A stretch of 64,000 bases of DNA from Candidatus Acidiferrales bacterium (GTDB lineage: Bacteria; Bacteroidota; Ignavibacteria; Kryptoniales; JAKASW01). The notes beneath the pieces were generated by a model that saw only the letters and a program-made list of their open reading frames with translations, was not told where the DNA came from and did no database searches. How positions within the stretch are numbered: the stretch's first letter is position 1; each line of letters starts with the position of its first letter. Where the stretch lies: contig DATJAY010000030.1 in NCBI GenBank assembly GCA_035515795.1, positions 1 to 64,000 of the forward strand, written 5' to 3'. Shown one piece after another: positions 54,253 to 63,217 of this stretch. A program made the position numbers and the translations under genes.

Positions 54253-54603
54253 ATGGTTCTATCCGATCCCGCGAATACGATTTTTGATCCGCAGGATACC
54301 GCTGGCAATATTTCTGATCAGTTGACCGAAGAAAAGCCTCTCACGATTGAAGATGAAGAGATCACGTCGGGCGAACAAAACCCGGCGAGAGTCATTCTGT
54401 TCAATGATGCATGGCACACATTTGAGGAAGTCATAGGACAGATCATAAAGGCAACCGGATGTGATACGAAAAGAGCTGAACAGATCACTATGGAAGTTCA
54501 TACGAAAGGAAAAGCGGTAGTCTTTGAAGGCGAAATGACCGAATGTCTTCGTGTCAACTCTGTATTGGAAGAGATTTCTTTGCATACACAAATTGAAGTA
54601 TGA
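54253..54603 (+). CDS. clpS: ClpS adaptor protein
   Basis: Delivers N-end-rule substrates to the ClpA (or ClpC)-ClpP protease. The conserved core is RVILFNDAWHTFEEVIGQII, CDTKRAEQITMEVHTKGKAVV and AECLRVNSVLEEI-like CLRVNSVLEEISLHTQI. The hydrophobic pocket region and the N-degron contact Asn/Asp (FNDAWHTF) are present. It has an acidic N-terminal tail of ~45 residues. The ATG is at 54253. It is immediately followed by alaS, suggesting co-transcription; clpA is not nearby. Confidence 0.93.
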   Translation: MVLSDPANTIFDPQDTAGNISDQLTEEKPLTIEDEEITSGEQNPARVILFNDAWHTFEEVIGQIIKATGCDTKRAEQITMEVHTKGKAVVFEGEMTECLRVNSVLEEISLHTQIEV

Positions 54604-54606
54604 TTG

Positions 54607-57210
54607 ATGAATTCAAATGAAGTAAGAAATAGTTTTGTAACGTTCTTCGAGAATCACGGTCACAGGTTTGTTCCGAGCTCTCCGGTAGTTCCTTACGATG
54701 ACCCGACACTGCTTTTTACAAATGCCGGCATGAATCAGTTCAAGGATGTGTTCCTTGGAAAAGGGAAGAGAGACTACACCCGGGCCGTCGATTACCAGAA
54801 ATGCATCCGCGTGAGCGGGAAGCATAACGACCTTGAAGAAGTCGGCCATGATACGTACCATCATACTTTTTTTGAAATGCTAGGCAACTGGTCCTTTGGA
54901 GACTATTATAAGAAAGAAGCGATCGCGTGGGGGTGGGAGCTGCTGACCGGAGAATGGAATCTGCCGAAAGAGAAATTGTATGCGACAATTTTTGAAAATG
55001 ACGACGAAGCATTTGAGATTTGGAAAAAAGTAACGGACATCGGCCATTCGAGAATTTCCAGATTCGGCGCAAAAGACAATTTCTGGGAAATGGGGGAAAC
55101 CGGTCCTTGTGGTCCGTGTTCGGAGATCCACATAGATTTGGGCGATGGGATTTGCACAAAGAGCCACAAGCATGGCGTGAATGTCAGCGGCTGCGCTCGA
55201 TTTATAGAGATATGGAATCTCGTTTTTATTCAATATAACCGGAATGAGTCCGGCAGCCTTGAGCCGCTTCCGGCAAAACACGTCGACACGGGAATGGGAT
55301 TTGAAAGAGTTGTCTCGGTCCTGCAGGGGAAAAAATCGAATTACGATACGGATGTGTTCACTCCGATAATTTCCGGGATTCAGGAACTGACGGGGAAAAA
55401 ATATGAAGGCGAGCGGAATCAAATAGCGATGCGCGTGATTGCAGATCACGTCCGTGCGCTGACTTTTGCAATCGCCGATAATGCAAACCCATCGAACGAA
55501 GGGCGAGGCTATGTCTTGCGGCGGATATTGCGTCGAGCCTCTCGTTACGCTCGCAATCTGGATGCTCACGATCCGTTCATTTACAACCTAGTCGACGTTC
55601 TTGTAAAAAATATGGGCACAGCATATCCGGAGATTTCTTCATCGCGCGAGAGGATCAAGGAAGTGATAAAGTCCGAAGAGGAAAATTTCAACGAGACTCT
55701 CGACCGCGGTCTGGAGATATTCGAGGACGTCGCGAAAAGGGCGGAGAAATTGGGAAAGAAAATCATTCCGGGCGAAGATGCCTTCAAGCTTTACGATACT
55801 TACGGATTTCCGGCAGATCTCACGAACTTGATCGCGCAGGAACGCGGACTCCAGATCGATATGGCAGGCTTTGATAAGTTGATGGCTCAGCAACAGGATA
55901 GGTCGCGTGAGGCGACTAAGAAAACTTTCAATGTCAACCTCGGCGATACGGGACAGCTTGATGATTTATTAAGCAAGACAAAGAGCGAGTTTACCGGTTA
56001 CGATACCACGGAAAATCCTGCAAAGGTTGTTGGGACCAAGCATATCGGCAATGAAGACTATATCCTTCTGGACAAGACGCCGTTTTACGCGGAGTCTGGC
56101 GGACAAGTGGATGACACCGGCATAATCAGCGTAGATGAATCGAAGCTTCCTGTCCTCGATCTAGTGAAGGTCGACGACAAAATTGTCCACATTCTGGAGG
56201 GGGGTACGGACAGCGTCCTTCAGATTGGGAAAGATGTCGTTGCACGGATTGATAGCAAGCGTCGCCTGGAAATCATGCGCAATCATAGCGCCACGCATCT
56301 GTTCCATGCGGCTTTGAGGAAGACGCTGGGCGCTCACGTCCAGCAGGCGGGTTCACTCGTCGATCCGGAACATATGCGATTCGATTTCACTCATCACAAA
56401 AAAGTATCACCGGAAGAAATCCGCGATATCGAAGCTATGGTGAATGAAAAAATCCTGGAGCGGATCGAGTTGACTCATCACAGAAATATTCCATTTGAGC
56501 AAGCAAGGAAGATGGGTGCGCTGGCGTTTTTTGGCGATAAATACGGCGACAGAGTGAATGTGGTGCAGTTCGGCGATTTCTCCATGGAGTTCTGCGGGGG
56601 AACTCACGTTCGAAACACGAGCGAGATCGGGTTCTTCAAAGTCATGAGTGAATCGAGCATTGCGAGCGGCGTGCGAAGGGTCGAGGCCGTCACCGGCAGC
56701 GGAGTCGAAAAGCTGATTGAGAATTTGACTGCACGCGCGGACGAGAAAGAGAAAGAAAAGGAAGAACTTGCTGAGCGCATCAAAAATCTCGAAAAAGAAT
56801 TGAGCGGTTATCGCGTGCGAACGGCCATGACTACAGCGGATGAGCTTTTCAACCATGCCGATGGAAATGCTGATGTTGGAGGAGTAAGAGTGATTTCCGG
56901 CTTGATTGAAGTTGAATCCGATGACGAATTGAAGCAGGTCGCGGATCATCTGAAAAGCAGAGTTGAGAGCGGCGTGATAGTGCTCGGGAGCAAGGTCCAG
57001 GATAAGGCATTGTTTGTCGCTTCGGTTTCTTCCGATTTAATTTCAGAAAAGCATCTACATGCCGGGAAAATTGTCAACGAAATTGCGAGGAAAGTCGGAG
57101 GCGGAGGCGGAGGAAAACCGAACTTCGCTACCGCGGGCGGAAAGGACCATGAAAAAATAAATGAAGCCATTTCCGGCGCTTCGGAAGTTGTCAGGAAATT
57201 CTTAAATTGA
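54607..57210 (+). CDS. alaS: Alanyl-tRNA synthetase
   Basis: Class II synthetase that charges tRNA-Ala and edits mischarged Ser and Gly. The aminoacylation domain has the classical start RNSFVTFFENHGHRFVPSSP and LLFTNAGMNQFKDVFLG. The editing domain carries HSATHLFHAAL and EFCGGTHVRNT, the metal-binding His/Cys set. The C-terminal C-Ala domain ends with the Gly-rich GGGGGGKPNFATAGG. 867 residues is normal. The ATG at 54607 follows a TTG at 54604, so the start may vary by one codon. Confidence 0.97.
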   Translation: MNSNEVRNSFVTFFENHGHRFVPSSPVVPYDDPTLLFTNAGMNQFKDVFLGKGKRDYTRAVDYQKCIRVSGKHNDLEEVGHDTYHHTFFEMLGNWSFGDYYKKEAIAWGWELLTGEWNLPKEKLYATIFENDDEAFEIWKKVTDIGHSRISRFGAKDNFWEMGETGPCGPCSEIHIDLGDGICTKSHKHGVNVSGCARFIEIWNLVFIQYNRNESGSLEPLPAKHVDTGMGFERVVSVLQGKKSNYDTDVFTPIISGIQELTGKKYEGERNQIAMRVIADHVRALTFAIADNANPSNEGRGYVLRRILRRASRYARNLDAHDPFIYNLVDVLVKNMGTAYPEISSSRERIKEVIKSEEENFNETLDRGLEIFEDVAKRAEKLGKKIIPGEDAFKLYDTYGFPADLTNLIAQERGLQIDMAGFDKLMAQQQDRSREATKKTFNVNLGDTGQLDDLLSKTKSEFTGYDTTENPAKVVGTKHIGNEDYILLDKTPFYAESGGQVDDTGIISVDESKLPVLDLVKVDDKIVHILEGGTDSVLQIGKDVVARIDSKRRLEIMRNHSATHLFHAALRKTLGAHVQQAGSLVDPEHMRFDFTHHKKVSPEEIRDIEAMVNEKILERIELTHHRNIPFEQARKMGALAFFGDKYGDRVNVVQFGDFSMEFCGGTHVRNTSEIGFFKVMSESSIASGVRRVEAVTGSGVEKLIENLTARADEKEKEKEELAERIKNLEKELSGYRVRTAMTTADELFNHADGNADVGGVRVISGLIEVESDDELKQVADHLKSRVESGVIVLGSKVQDKALFVASVSSDLISEKHLHAGKIVNEIARKVGGGGGGKPNFATAGGKDHEKINEAISGASEVVRKFLN

Positions 57211-57295
57211 ACAACAATGGGTTTGATTTTCGAAAAACAGTTTGTTGCAGTCGTATGTTCTATATTTCTAATGATGAAATTATGTTTGGAGGCTA

Positions 57296-58060
57296 ATGAA
57301 AACTTTCGAATATCTTCTTGAAGTACGCGAGAAGAAGGGGGCCGGGTTTTTGCTCCTGTTGGACCCTGATAAACTCGCACATGAAAACTTGAGGGACGTT
57401 GTTCAACATGCACAGGAATCGGGTGTGGATGCGTTCCTTGTAGGCAGCAGTCTGATGACTCGTGACATTTTCGAAGATGCGCTCAAGCAGATAAAGCGAG
57501 ATGCCAAAATTCCGGTAGTGATTTTTCCCGGGAGCCTTTTCCAAATATCGAGTCATGCAGATGCAATATTGTTTCTTTCGGTGCTCGCATCTAGAAACAT
57601 CGACTTGATAGTCGGAAATCATGTTCATGCGGCGCCGCTTATCCGTCAGCATAGATTAGAGACTATCTCGACTGCATACCTTCTTGTCGAATCCGGGAAA
57701 ATGACATCCGCTCATTTCATGTCGGATAGCTTTCCGATCCCGCGTGAGAAACCGGAGATTGCAGCGGCGTACTCGATGGCCGCCGAGATGTTCGGAATGA
57801 AAATGGTTTATCTGGAGGCGGGCAGCGGCGCACTTTCATGCGTCCCTAAGGAGATGGTCCAGATGGTCGCCAAATCCGTTAACATGCCGGTCACGGTAGG
57901 CGGAGGAATTAAAAATCCGGAAATAGCGTATGAGCTTGCCAATGCCGGTGCGGCATTTGTCGTGACGGGCAATTTTTTTGAAGATAACGGCAATTCGGAC
58001 AAGCTGAAAGAATTTGCAAGAGCGGTTCATTTCAAACAGCGGAAGGGAGTAGTCGTCTAG
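57296..58060 (+). CDS. Geranylgeranylglyceryl phosphate synthase family (PcrB-like)
   Basis: A 254-residue TIM-barrel prenyltransferase joining a polyprenyl diphosphate to glycerol-1-phosphate. Signatures: LLLLDPDKLAHEN, VVIFPGSLFQISSHADAILF, VYLEAGSGALSCVP and the phosphate site VGGGIKNPEIAYELANAGAAF. This fold makes the first step of archaeal ether lipids; bacterial group members occur in Bacteroidetes and relatives and have been shown to make heptaprenyl- or geranylgeranyl-glyceryl phosphate. Chain length here is unknown. It overlaps the phosphoheptose isomerase start (TAGTG). Confidence 0.93.
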   Translation: MKTFEYLLEVREKKGAGFLLLLDPDKLAHENLRDVVQHAQESGVDAFLVGSSLMTRDIFEDALKQIKRDAKIPVVIFPGSLFQISSHADAILFLSVLASRNIDLIVGNHVHAAPLIRQHRLETISTAYLLVESGKMTSAHFMSDSFPIPREKPEIAAAYSMAAEMFGMKMVYLEAGSGALSCVPKEMVQMVAKSVNMPVTVGGGIKNPEIAYELANAGAAFVVTGNFFEDNGNSDKLKEFARAVHFKQRKGVVV

Positions 58061-58644
58061 TGGTGGACCGGGTCAAATTTATCAGGGAATCGCTCGAAGA
58101 AAGTGCCGAAACGAAAAAAGCCATTTTGAATTCCTGCTTCGAAGATATTTCCAGCGCGGTTACCGTCGTAAGAGACGCCCTGAAGAATGGCAATAAGATT
58201 TTGCTGTGCGGCAACGGAGGAAGCGCGGCCGATTCCCAGCATATCGCGACCGAGTTTACGATTCGCCTGAACCATGACATAACTCGAAAAGGGCTCCCTG
58301 CAATAGCGCTGACCACGGATACTTCCGCGTTGACCGCCGGCGGGAACGACATCGGTTTTGAAAACACTTTTGCAAGACTTGTCGAGGCGCTTGGAGGAAA
58401 AGGAGACGTGCTGATCGCGATCTCCACGAGCGGGAATTCAGAGAACATATTGCGCGCGGTTGCCAGAGCGCACGAAATCGGGATGTATGTGATCGGCTTA
58501 CTCGGGAAAGGCGGCGGAAAGCTGAAGCCACAGTGTGATCTCCCGATAGTTATTCCATCAGAAAACACTCAGAGGATTCAGGAGGGCCATATAACTGTCG
58601 GGCATATCGTGGCCGAGCTTGCTGAATTGGAATTGTACGGGTAG
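58060..58644 (+). CDS. gmhA: Phosphoheptose isomerase (GmhA/SIS domain)
   Basis: Converts sedoheptulose-7-phosphate to D-glycero-D-manno-heptose-7-phosphate for LPS core synthesis. The 194-residue SIS protein has ILLCGNGGSAADSQHIATEF, AIALTTDTSALTAGGNDIGF, IAISTSGNSENILRAVA and QEGHITVGHIVAELAE, matching GmhA. A regulator paralogue such as DiaA is an alternative but less likely. GTG at 58060 is the start, overlapping the previous stop; a second GTG follows. No other heptose genes are in the window. Confidence 0.88.
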   Translation: MVDRVKFIRESLEESAETKKAILNSCFEDISSAVTVVRDALKNGNKILLCGNGGSAADSQHIATEFTIRLNHDITRKGLPAIALTTDTSALTAGGNDIGFENTFARLVEALGGKGDVLIAISTSGNSENILRAVARAHEIGMYVIGLLGKGGGKLKPQCDLPIVIPSENTQRIQEGHITVGHIVAELAELELYG

Positions 58645-58701
58645 AAACATTTTTGTATTTCGAATTGCAAGTTCAGAATTTAAAGCTCAGGATGATCATT
58701 C

Positions 58702-58983
58702 ATGAAACTTAACAAGCAGGAAATTGAATCGCGTTTGACCAGACTCGCGGGCTGGCGATATTCAAACGAGTCGATAATGAAAGACTACAAGCTCAAGGAT
58801 TTCCCGGAAGCGATGGGTTTTGTCGTTAAGATAGCGCTGGCGGCGGAGAAGATGGAACACCATCCGGATATGACCATAGAGTACAACCGCGTGAAGATAA
58901 TTCTCACAACGCACAGCGAGGAAGGGGTCACGGAGAAAGACTTCAATCTCGCGGAAAAAATCGAAAAATTTATCGGAGCATAA
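58702..58983 (+). CDS. 4a-hydroxytetrahydrobiopterin dehydratase (PCD/DCoH family)
   Basis: A 93-residue pterin-4a-carbinolamine dehydratase that recycles the pterin cofactor of aromatic hydroxylases. Signatures: SRLTRLAGWRY-like SRLTRLAGWRYSN at the N-terminus, and the active-site KMEHHPDMTIEYNRVKIILTT with the adjacent histidines. No phenylalanine hydroxylase is in the window; bacteria without one often keep this gene for molybdopterin- or other pterin-related use. It lies 58 bp after the isomerase gene. Confidence 0.93.
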   Translation: MKLNKQEIESRLTRLAGWRYSNESIMKDYKLKDFPEAMGFVVKIALAAEKMEHHPDMTIEYNRVKIILTTHSEEGVTEKDFNLAEKIEKFIGA

Positions 58984-59001
58984 TCAGGAAGCGAAAGTAA
59001 G

Positions 59002-59592
59002 ATGGACAGAGAAAAAATGCTTGAACTATTCAGAACCACCGGCGCGCTTCAGCAAGGACACTTCCGATTGAGCAGCGGGCTCCATAGCCTCGAGTATTTT
59101 CAGTGTGCTAAGGTCCTGCAGTTTCCTCAATATAACGAACTCTTATGCGGGGACATCGCCCGCTTTTTCCATGATTGGAGAGTCGATATTGTGGTTGCAC
59201 CTGCGATCGGGGGCATCATGGTCGGCCAGGAAGTTGCGCGCCAGATGCGAGTGCGTGGAATTTTTGCCGAGCGGGAAGATGGCAAGATGACACTCCGGCG
59301 AGGTTTCGAAGTAAAACAAGGAGAACGAATACTTGTTTGCGAGGATGTCGTGACCACGGGCGGGAGTGTTTTCGAAGTCATTGATCTTGTAAAGTCTACC
59401 GGAGGTGCAATCGTCGGCGTCGCCTCGATTGTCGATAGAAGCAACTCACCGATCAATTTTGGCGTTCAGTTCGTGTCCCTCTTGAAAATGGCTGTCCCGG
59501 TGTACAAGCCCGAGATTTGCCCTTTGTGTGAGGAGAAAGTTCCCGTTGTAAAACCGGGAAGCAGAAAAACTGCCGAATCCGATAACGCGTGA
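59002..59592 (+). CDS. pyrE: Orotate phosphoribosyltransferase
   Basis: Transfers phosphoribose from PRPP to orotate, forming OMP. The 196-residue product has GALQQGHFRLSSGLHSLEYF, VVAPAIGGIMVGQEVAR, the PRPP-binding loop VCEDVVTTGGSVFEVI, and the extended C-terminus CPLCEEKVPVVKPGS seen in PyrE subgroups. The ATG at 59002 fits family alignment. Neighbouring genes are a NUDIX hydrolase and pyrimidine-nucleoside phosphorylase, so pyrimidine metabolism dominates this stretch. Confidence 0.93.
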   Translation: MDREKMLELFRTTGALQQGHFRLSSGLHSLEYFQCAKVLQFPQYNELLCGDIARFFHDWRVDIVVAPAIGGIMVGQEVARQMRVRGIFAEREDGKMTLRRGFEVKQGERILVCEDVVTTGGSVFEVIDLVKSTGGAIVGVASIVDRSNSPINFGVQFVSLLKMAVPVYKPEICPLCEEKVPVVKPGSRKTAESDNA

Positions 59593-59605
59593 TCAAAGCA
59601 GACTG

Positions 59606-60139
59606 ATGGCTTTTAAAGTTCTTAGTCATAAGGTGGTACACCAGGGGCGGGTCTTTAACACAATTGTTGACGAGATAGAATACGATTCGGGCAATAAATC
59701 GGTCCGCGAGGTCGCCGAGCATTCTGGAGGTGCGGTCGTTCTGCCGCTGCTTGATGACGGCAGAATTATATTTGTTTACCAGTTTCGTTATCCTCTGAAC
59801 CGATATATCTATGAACTCCCCGCCGGTAAACTTGAACCGAATGAGGCACCTGAAATTTGTGCCAGACGCGAGCTTGAGGAAGAAACAGGGTACACCGCAA
59901 AGAAGATTGAGAAACTCACGTCGATTTACACATCGCCCGGTTTTTGCAGTGAGGAGTTGCATATTTTCCTTGCGCGCGAGCTTAAAAATGGTAGTCAGAA
60001 ACTTGAGGAAGGAGAGTTAGGACTAACGCTGAAATACATACCGACAAAAGAGGCGTTGCATATGGTGAAAGCGGGCGAGATCATGGACGCAAAAACTATC
60101 GCCGGATTATTTTTCCTCGAGAAGTTTATCGGCATTTGA
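59606..60139 (+). CDS. NUDIX hydrolase, ADP-ribose pyrophosphatase type
   Basis: A 177-residue NUDIX protein. The Nudix box is intact: GKLEPNEAPEICARRELEEETGY, with the metal-binding RELEEE. The preceding YQFRYPLNRYIYELPAG and following YTSPGFCSEELHIFLAREL match ADP-ribose pyrophosphatase-type members. It would split ADP-ribose or a nucleotide sugar. Its stop codon overlaps the phosphorylase start (TGATG). Confidence 0.93.
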   Translation: MAFKVLSHKVVHQGRVFNTIVDEIEYDSGNKSVREVAEHSGGAVVLPLLDDGRIIFVYQFRYPLNRYIYELPAGKLEPNEAPEICARRELEEETGYTAKKIEKLTSIYTSPGFCSEELHIFLARELKNGSQKLEEGELGLTLKYIPTKEALHMVKAGEIMDAKTIAGLFFLEKFIGI

Positions 60140-61446
60140 TGTTAACGCCGTACGAGATAATCCGCAAAAAGCGAGACGGGGGAGCTTTAACTAAGGAAGA
60201 GATAGAATTTTTTGTAAGACAATACACGTCAGGCAAAATTCCGGAATATCAAGTCTCCTCTCTGCTCATGGCAGTCTTCTTCAAGGGAATGAGCGATGAG
60301 GAGATTTTGCATCTGACGCGTACCATGATGAACACGGGAGTTGTTGTGGATTTGTCGGACGTGCCGGGGTGCAAAGCCGACAAGCATTCAACCGGCGGCG
60401 TCGGAGACAAGATTTCACTCTTGCTCGCACCGATTGCCGCAGCGTGCGGAGTTAAGGTGCCTATGGTTTCCGGGAGGGGATTGGGTCACACCGGAGGAAC
60501 GATAGACAAGCTGGAGTCCATTCCGGGTTTTCGAACGAACTTGTCAGTAGCGGTCTATAAGAGAATTCTGAAAAAGGCCGGCTTGGTAATGAGCGCGCAG
60601 TCGGATTCTCTCGTCCCGGCGGATCGCAAGCTGTATGCACTTCGCGACGTTACGGCGACCGTCGAATCCATTCCACTTATTGTCTCAAGCATAATGAGCA
60701 AGAAGCTCGCCGAGGGTATCGACGCGCTCGTGCTTGATATTAAAGTGGGGAGCGGCGCTTTTATGAGGAATCTCGACGACGCGCGCGAGCTTGCCAGGAA
60801 GATGGTACACGTCGGACAATTATTCGGGAAGAAAGTCACGGCGTATTTGACGAATATGAATCAGCCGATCGGCAGGGAAGTCGGCAACTGGAACGAAGTC
60901 GTCGAGGCAATAAAAATCCTGCGCGGGGAACTGGCTGTTGATGATGTCTTTGCATTAACGAAAACGCTTACCTCTGAAATGGTGTGTCTGTGCACGGGCG
61001 AGAGTCTTTTGGAAACTGAAAAAAAAGTTGTGAAAGCCGCCGGATCCGGAGCGGGATATGAGAAGTTTTGCGAGATGGTACACGGTCAAGGCGGTGACAT
61101 GAGATTTGTAGAGAGACCCGATAAATACAAAAAGCCAAAGTTTGTCGGCGAGGTAAAGTCGTCGGAGAGCGGTTACGTCTCCTCAATTGACGCCTTCAAA
61201 TTGGGAATGGCTGCAGTAAAAATCGGTGCAGGCAGAATGAATGCCGGCGATAAAGTGGATCCCGTTGTCGGAGTCTCCGTCTTAAAGAAAATCGGCGACA
61301 GGGTTTCATATGGGGACGTCATTACAGTTGTTTACGCAAATGATAGTGCGCGGATGAAACCGGCGGTTCGGGAAATACATTCAGCTTACGGATTCTCCGA
61401 AAGCAAACCACAAGAACTTGATCTGATCATAGAGAGAATCGGATGA
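60139..61446 (+). CDS. Pyrimidine-nucleoside/thymidine phosphorylase
   Basis: Cleaves thymidine or uridine with phosphate to the base and (deoxy)ribose-1-phosphate. The signature KADKHSTGGVGDKISL and SGRGLGHTGGTIDKLESIPGF are clear, followed by LALRDVTATV-like YALRDVTATVESIPLIVSSI and LDIKVGSGAFM. The C-terminal lid region is present. 436 residues is normal. Base specificity (Pdp or DeoA) is not decided. The ATG at 60139 shares bases with the NUDIX stop. Confidence 0.95.
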   Translation: MLTPYEIIRKKRDGGALTKEEIEFFVRQYTSGKIPEYQVSSLLMAVFFKGMSDEEILHLTRTMMNTGVVVDLSDVPGCKADKHSTGGVGDKISLLLAPIAAACGVKVPMVSGRGLGHTGGTIDKLESIPGFRTNLSVAVYKRILKKAGLVMSAQSDSLVPADRKLYALRDVTATVESIPLIVSSIMSKKLAEGIDALVLDIKVGSGAFMRNLDDARELARKMVHVGQLFGKKVTAYLTNMNQPIGREVGNWNEVVEAIKILRGELAVDDVFALTKTLTSEMVCLCTGESLLETEKKVVKAAGSGAGYEKFCEMVHGQGGDMRFVERPDKYKKPKFVGEVKSSESGYVSSIDAFKLGMAAVKIGAGRMNAGDKVDPVVGVSVLKKIGDRVSYGDVITVVYANDSARMKPAVREIHSAYGFSESKPQELDLIIERIG

Positions 61447-61626
61447 AGAAAACAATCATCTCCTGGAATCTTCATTTCTTGATCGACGAGAGAATTGCAT
61501 ATTTCACATACAACAAGATTTGGAGTTTTGAAGAGGAAATTATTTTTGGAGATAACCATGAAACATGCCGTCCACGAGCATTTGCCTTATAGGCTGGAAG
61601 CGTAAGGAGATTCCATTTGTAGTGAA

Positions 61627-62673
61627 ATGAGGTTTTATCTACTTTTACTGATAAATCGTTTTGTCGTGTGTTCAGCTCTCATTTTATCTTTCCAGCAGCT
61701 GCATCCTTTGTTGGCACAGTCGAGTGTTTCTTCATTTGACCTTGAGTCCATGATAAACTCCACGATTGAGAACACTTACAATTACGAATTCAGAAACGCG
61801 ATAGAAACTACTAACAGAATGATTGAGTCCTACCCCGCAAGACCGGAAGGGTATCTCTACAAATGTGGTGTGTTTTGGAAAATGTCGGAAGAAGGGTGCA
61901 TCGACTCGACGGATAGTATGAGGTTTGAGATCAGGATCCTCATCGACAAAGCCTGCCAGTTATCAGCTGCAGAAATCGAGAAGAACCCGGATGATGTAAA
62001 TGCTCTCTTTTGCTATGCCGGCGCGCTCGTCTATCGTGCCAGGGCCGAGGCGGTCAGCCACAATTGGTACGCAGTTATGTCGGACGGAATTAAGACAAGA
62101 AAACTATTGGAGAAGGTGGTCGCCGTCGATTCGAACTTTTGCGATGCATATTCAGGTTTGGGTGCGTTCAACTATTATGCTGCCCGGATTCCATGGTATT
62201 TAAAACCTATTGCATTCGTGCTCGGGGTGAGTGGAGATGAGAAGGAAGGAGTTGTGCAATTGAAGAAAGCGGCTCAATTGGGGAAGTATGCAAAGGTTGA
62301 AGCGGCCGTTTTTCTCTCGTCGGTGGTTTATGTGAACCAGGGCGACTACTCAGACGCTGCGGAGATAATGCGTGATCTTCATGGACAATTTCCCAGAAGC
62401 CTCTTTTTCTTGAGAAGTCTGTGCCGCGATTACTATGAGATGGGGAATTATTCTGAGACAGTTTACTACGCCGATATTGCTCTGTCGCCCGACACCTGCT
62501 CATGTCATCGAGGTGACATCGGTTACATACGTTTCTACAGGGGAGAGTCATACGAGAAGTTGAACGAGAGAAGCAAGGCTATCGCCGACTATGAGATAGT
62601 TGCTGTGCAGAATGGAAATGAATACTCCGGCAGGGAAGCGAAAGCGGCATTAGAAAAGCTTACCGACAAATAA
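61627..62673 (+). CDS. Exported TPR-like protein
   Basis: A 348-residue protein with signal peptide (INRFVVCSALILSFQQLHPLLAQ) and a largely helical body of TPR-type pairs. Examples are FRNAIETTNRMIESYPARPE, YEMGNYSETVYYADIALSP and KLNERSKAIADYEIVAVQNG. It probably scaffolds or binds partner proteins in the periplasm. Nine Cys or more are scattered, including the cluster CSCH. No enzyme motif. The ATG at 61627 lacks a good ribosome site; GGAG is 17 bases away. The upstream 15-codon frame is described among the observations. Confidence 0.7.
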   Translation: MRFYLLLLINRFVVCSALILSFQQLHPLLAQSSVSSFDLESMINSTIENTYNYEFRNAIETTNRMIESYPARPEGYLYKCGVFWKMSEEGCIDSTDSMRFEIRILIDKACQLSAAEIEKNPDDVNALFCYAGALVYRARAEAVSHNWYAVMSDGIKTRKLLEKVVAVDSNFCDAYSGLGAFNYYAARIPWYLKPIAFVLGVSGDEKEGVVQLKKAAQLGKYAKVEAAVFLSSVVYVNQGDYSDAAEIMRDLHGQFPRSLFFLRSLCRDYYEMGNYSETVYYADIALSPDTCSCHRGDIGYIRFYRGESYEKLNERSKAIADYEIVAVQNGNEYSGREAKAALEKLTDK

Positions 62674-62773
62674 ACAATCTGCGGTCGATCGGCGCCGATC
62701 TGAACCAATGGACATAGAATATTGGTCACCCTCGCACCTGGAATTCCTCCCTGATTTTTTTGTTATATAATTC

Positions 62774-63217
62774 ATGAAGCTAAAGATCGGTGACAAAGCA
62801 CCGGATTTTGAGTTGCCGTCGACCGGGGGCAAGCTCTTTCGACTTGGCAACAGTCTCAGTGCTAACAAACTCGTTTTATATTTTTACCCGAAAGATTTTA
62901 CGATGGGCTGTACTCGCGAGGCGTGTGGGTTCCGCGACGAATTTTCCGAGTTGGCGAATTCCGGAATGAACGTGATCGGCGTAAGCACCGATTCGATCGA
63001 GAGTCATGAGAAGTTCAAAAGAGAGCATAAGCTTCCATTCAATTTGCTGTCGGATATCAACGGCGAAGTTGCGCGTCTCTACGGGGTTTATAACAGTCTC
63101 TTCAAAATTGCCAATCGCGTTACTTTTATTATCGGCAGCGACGGGAAAATTGCGAGCATAACGAAGAACCTGTTTGCTCCAAAGGCACATATAAGAGCGG
63201 CGAAAAATGAGGAATGA
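62774..63217 (+). CDS. Peroxiredoxin (BCP/PrxQ type)
   Basis: A thiol peroxidase reducing hydrogen peroxide and organic peroxides. The 147-residue product has KIGDKAPDFELPSTGGKLFRL and YFYPKDFTMGCTREACGF. The peroxidatic Cys is C46 and a resolving Cys at C51 gives the C-x4-C pair of PrxQ. VIGVSTDSIESHEKFKREH and VTFIIGSDGKI follow. An exact start at 62774 fits the family. Thioredoxin would recycle it; none is nearby. The 3' end overlaps the next gene. Confidence 0.95.
   Translation: MKLKIGDKAPDFELPSTGGKLFRLGNSLSANKLVLYFYPKDFTMGCTREACGFRDEFSELANSGMNVIGVSTDSIESHEKFKREHKLPFNLLSDINGEVARLYGVYNSLFKIANRVTFIIGSDGKIASITKNLFAPKAHIRAAKNEE

Noticed and set aside
54880-55569. 229-codon minus-strand frame inside alaS
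   Set aside because: Antisense shadow of a strongly coding gene; composition follows the complement of the alaS codon pattern.
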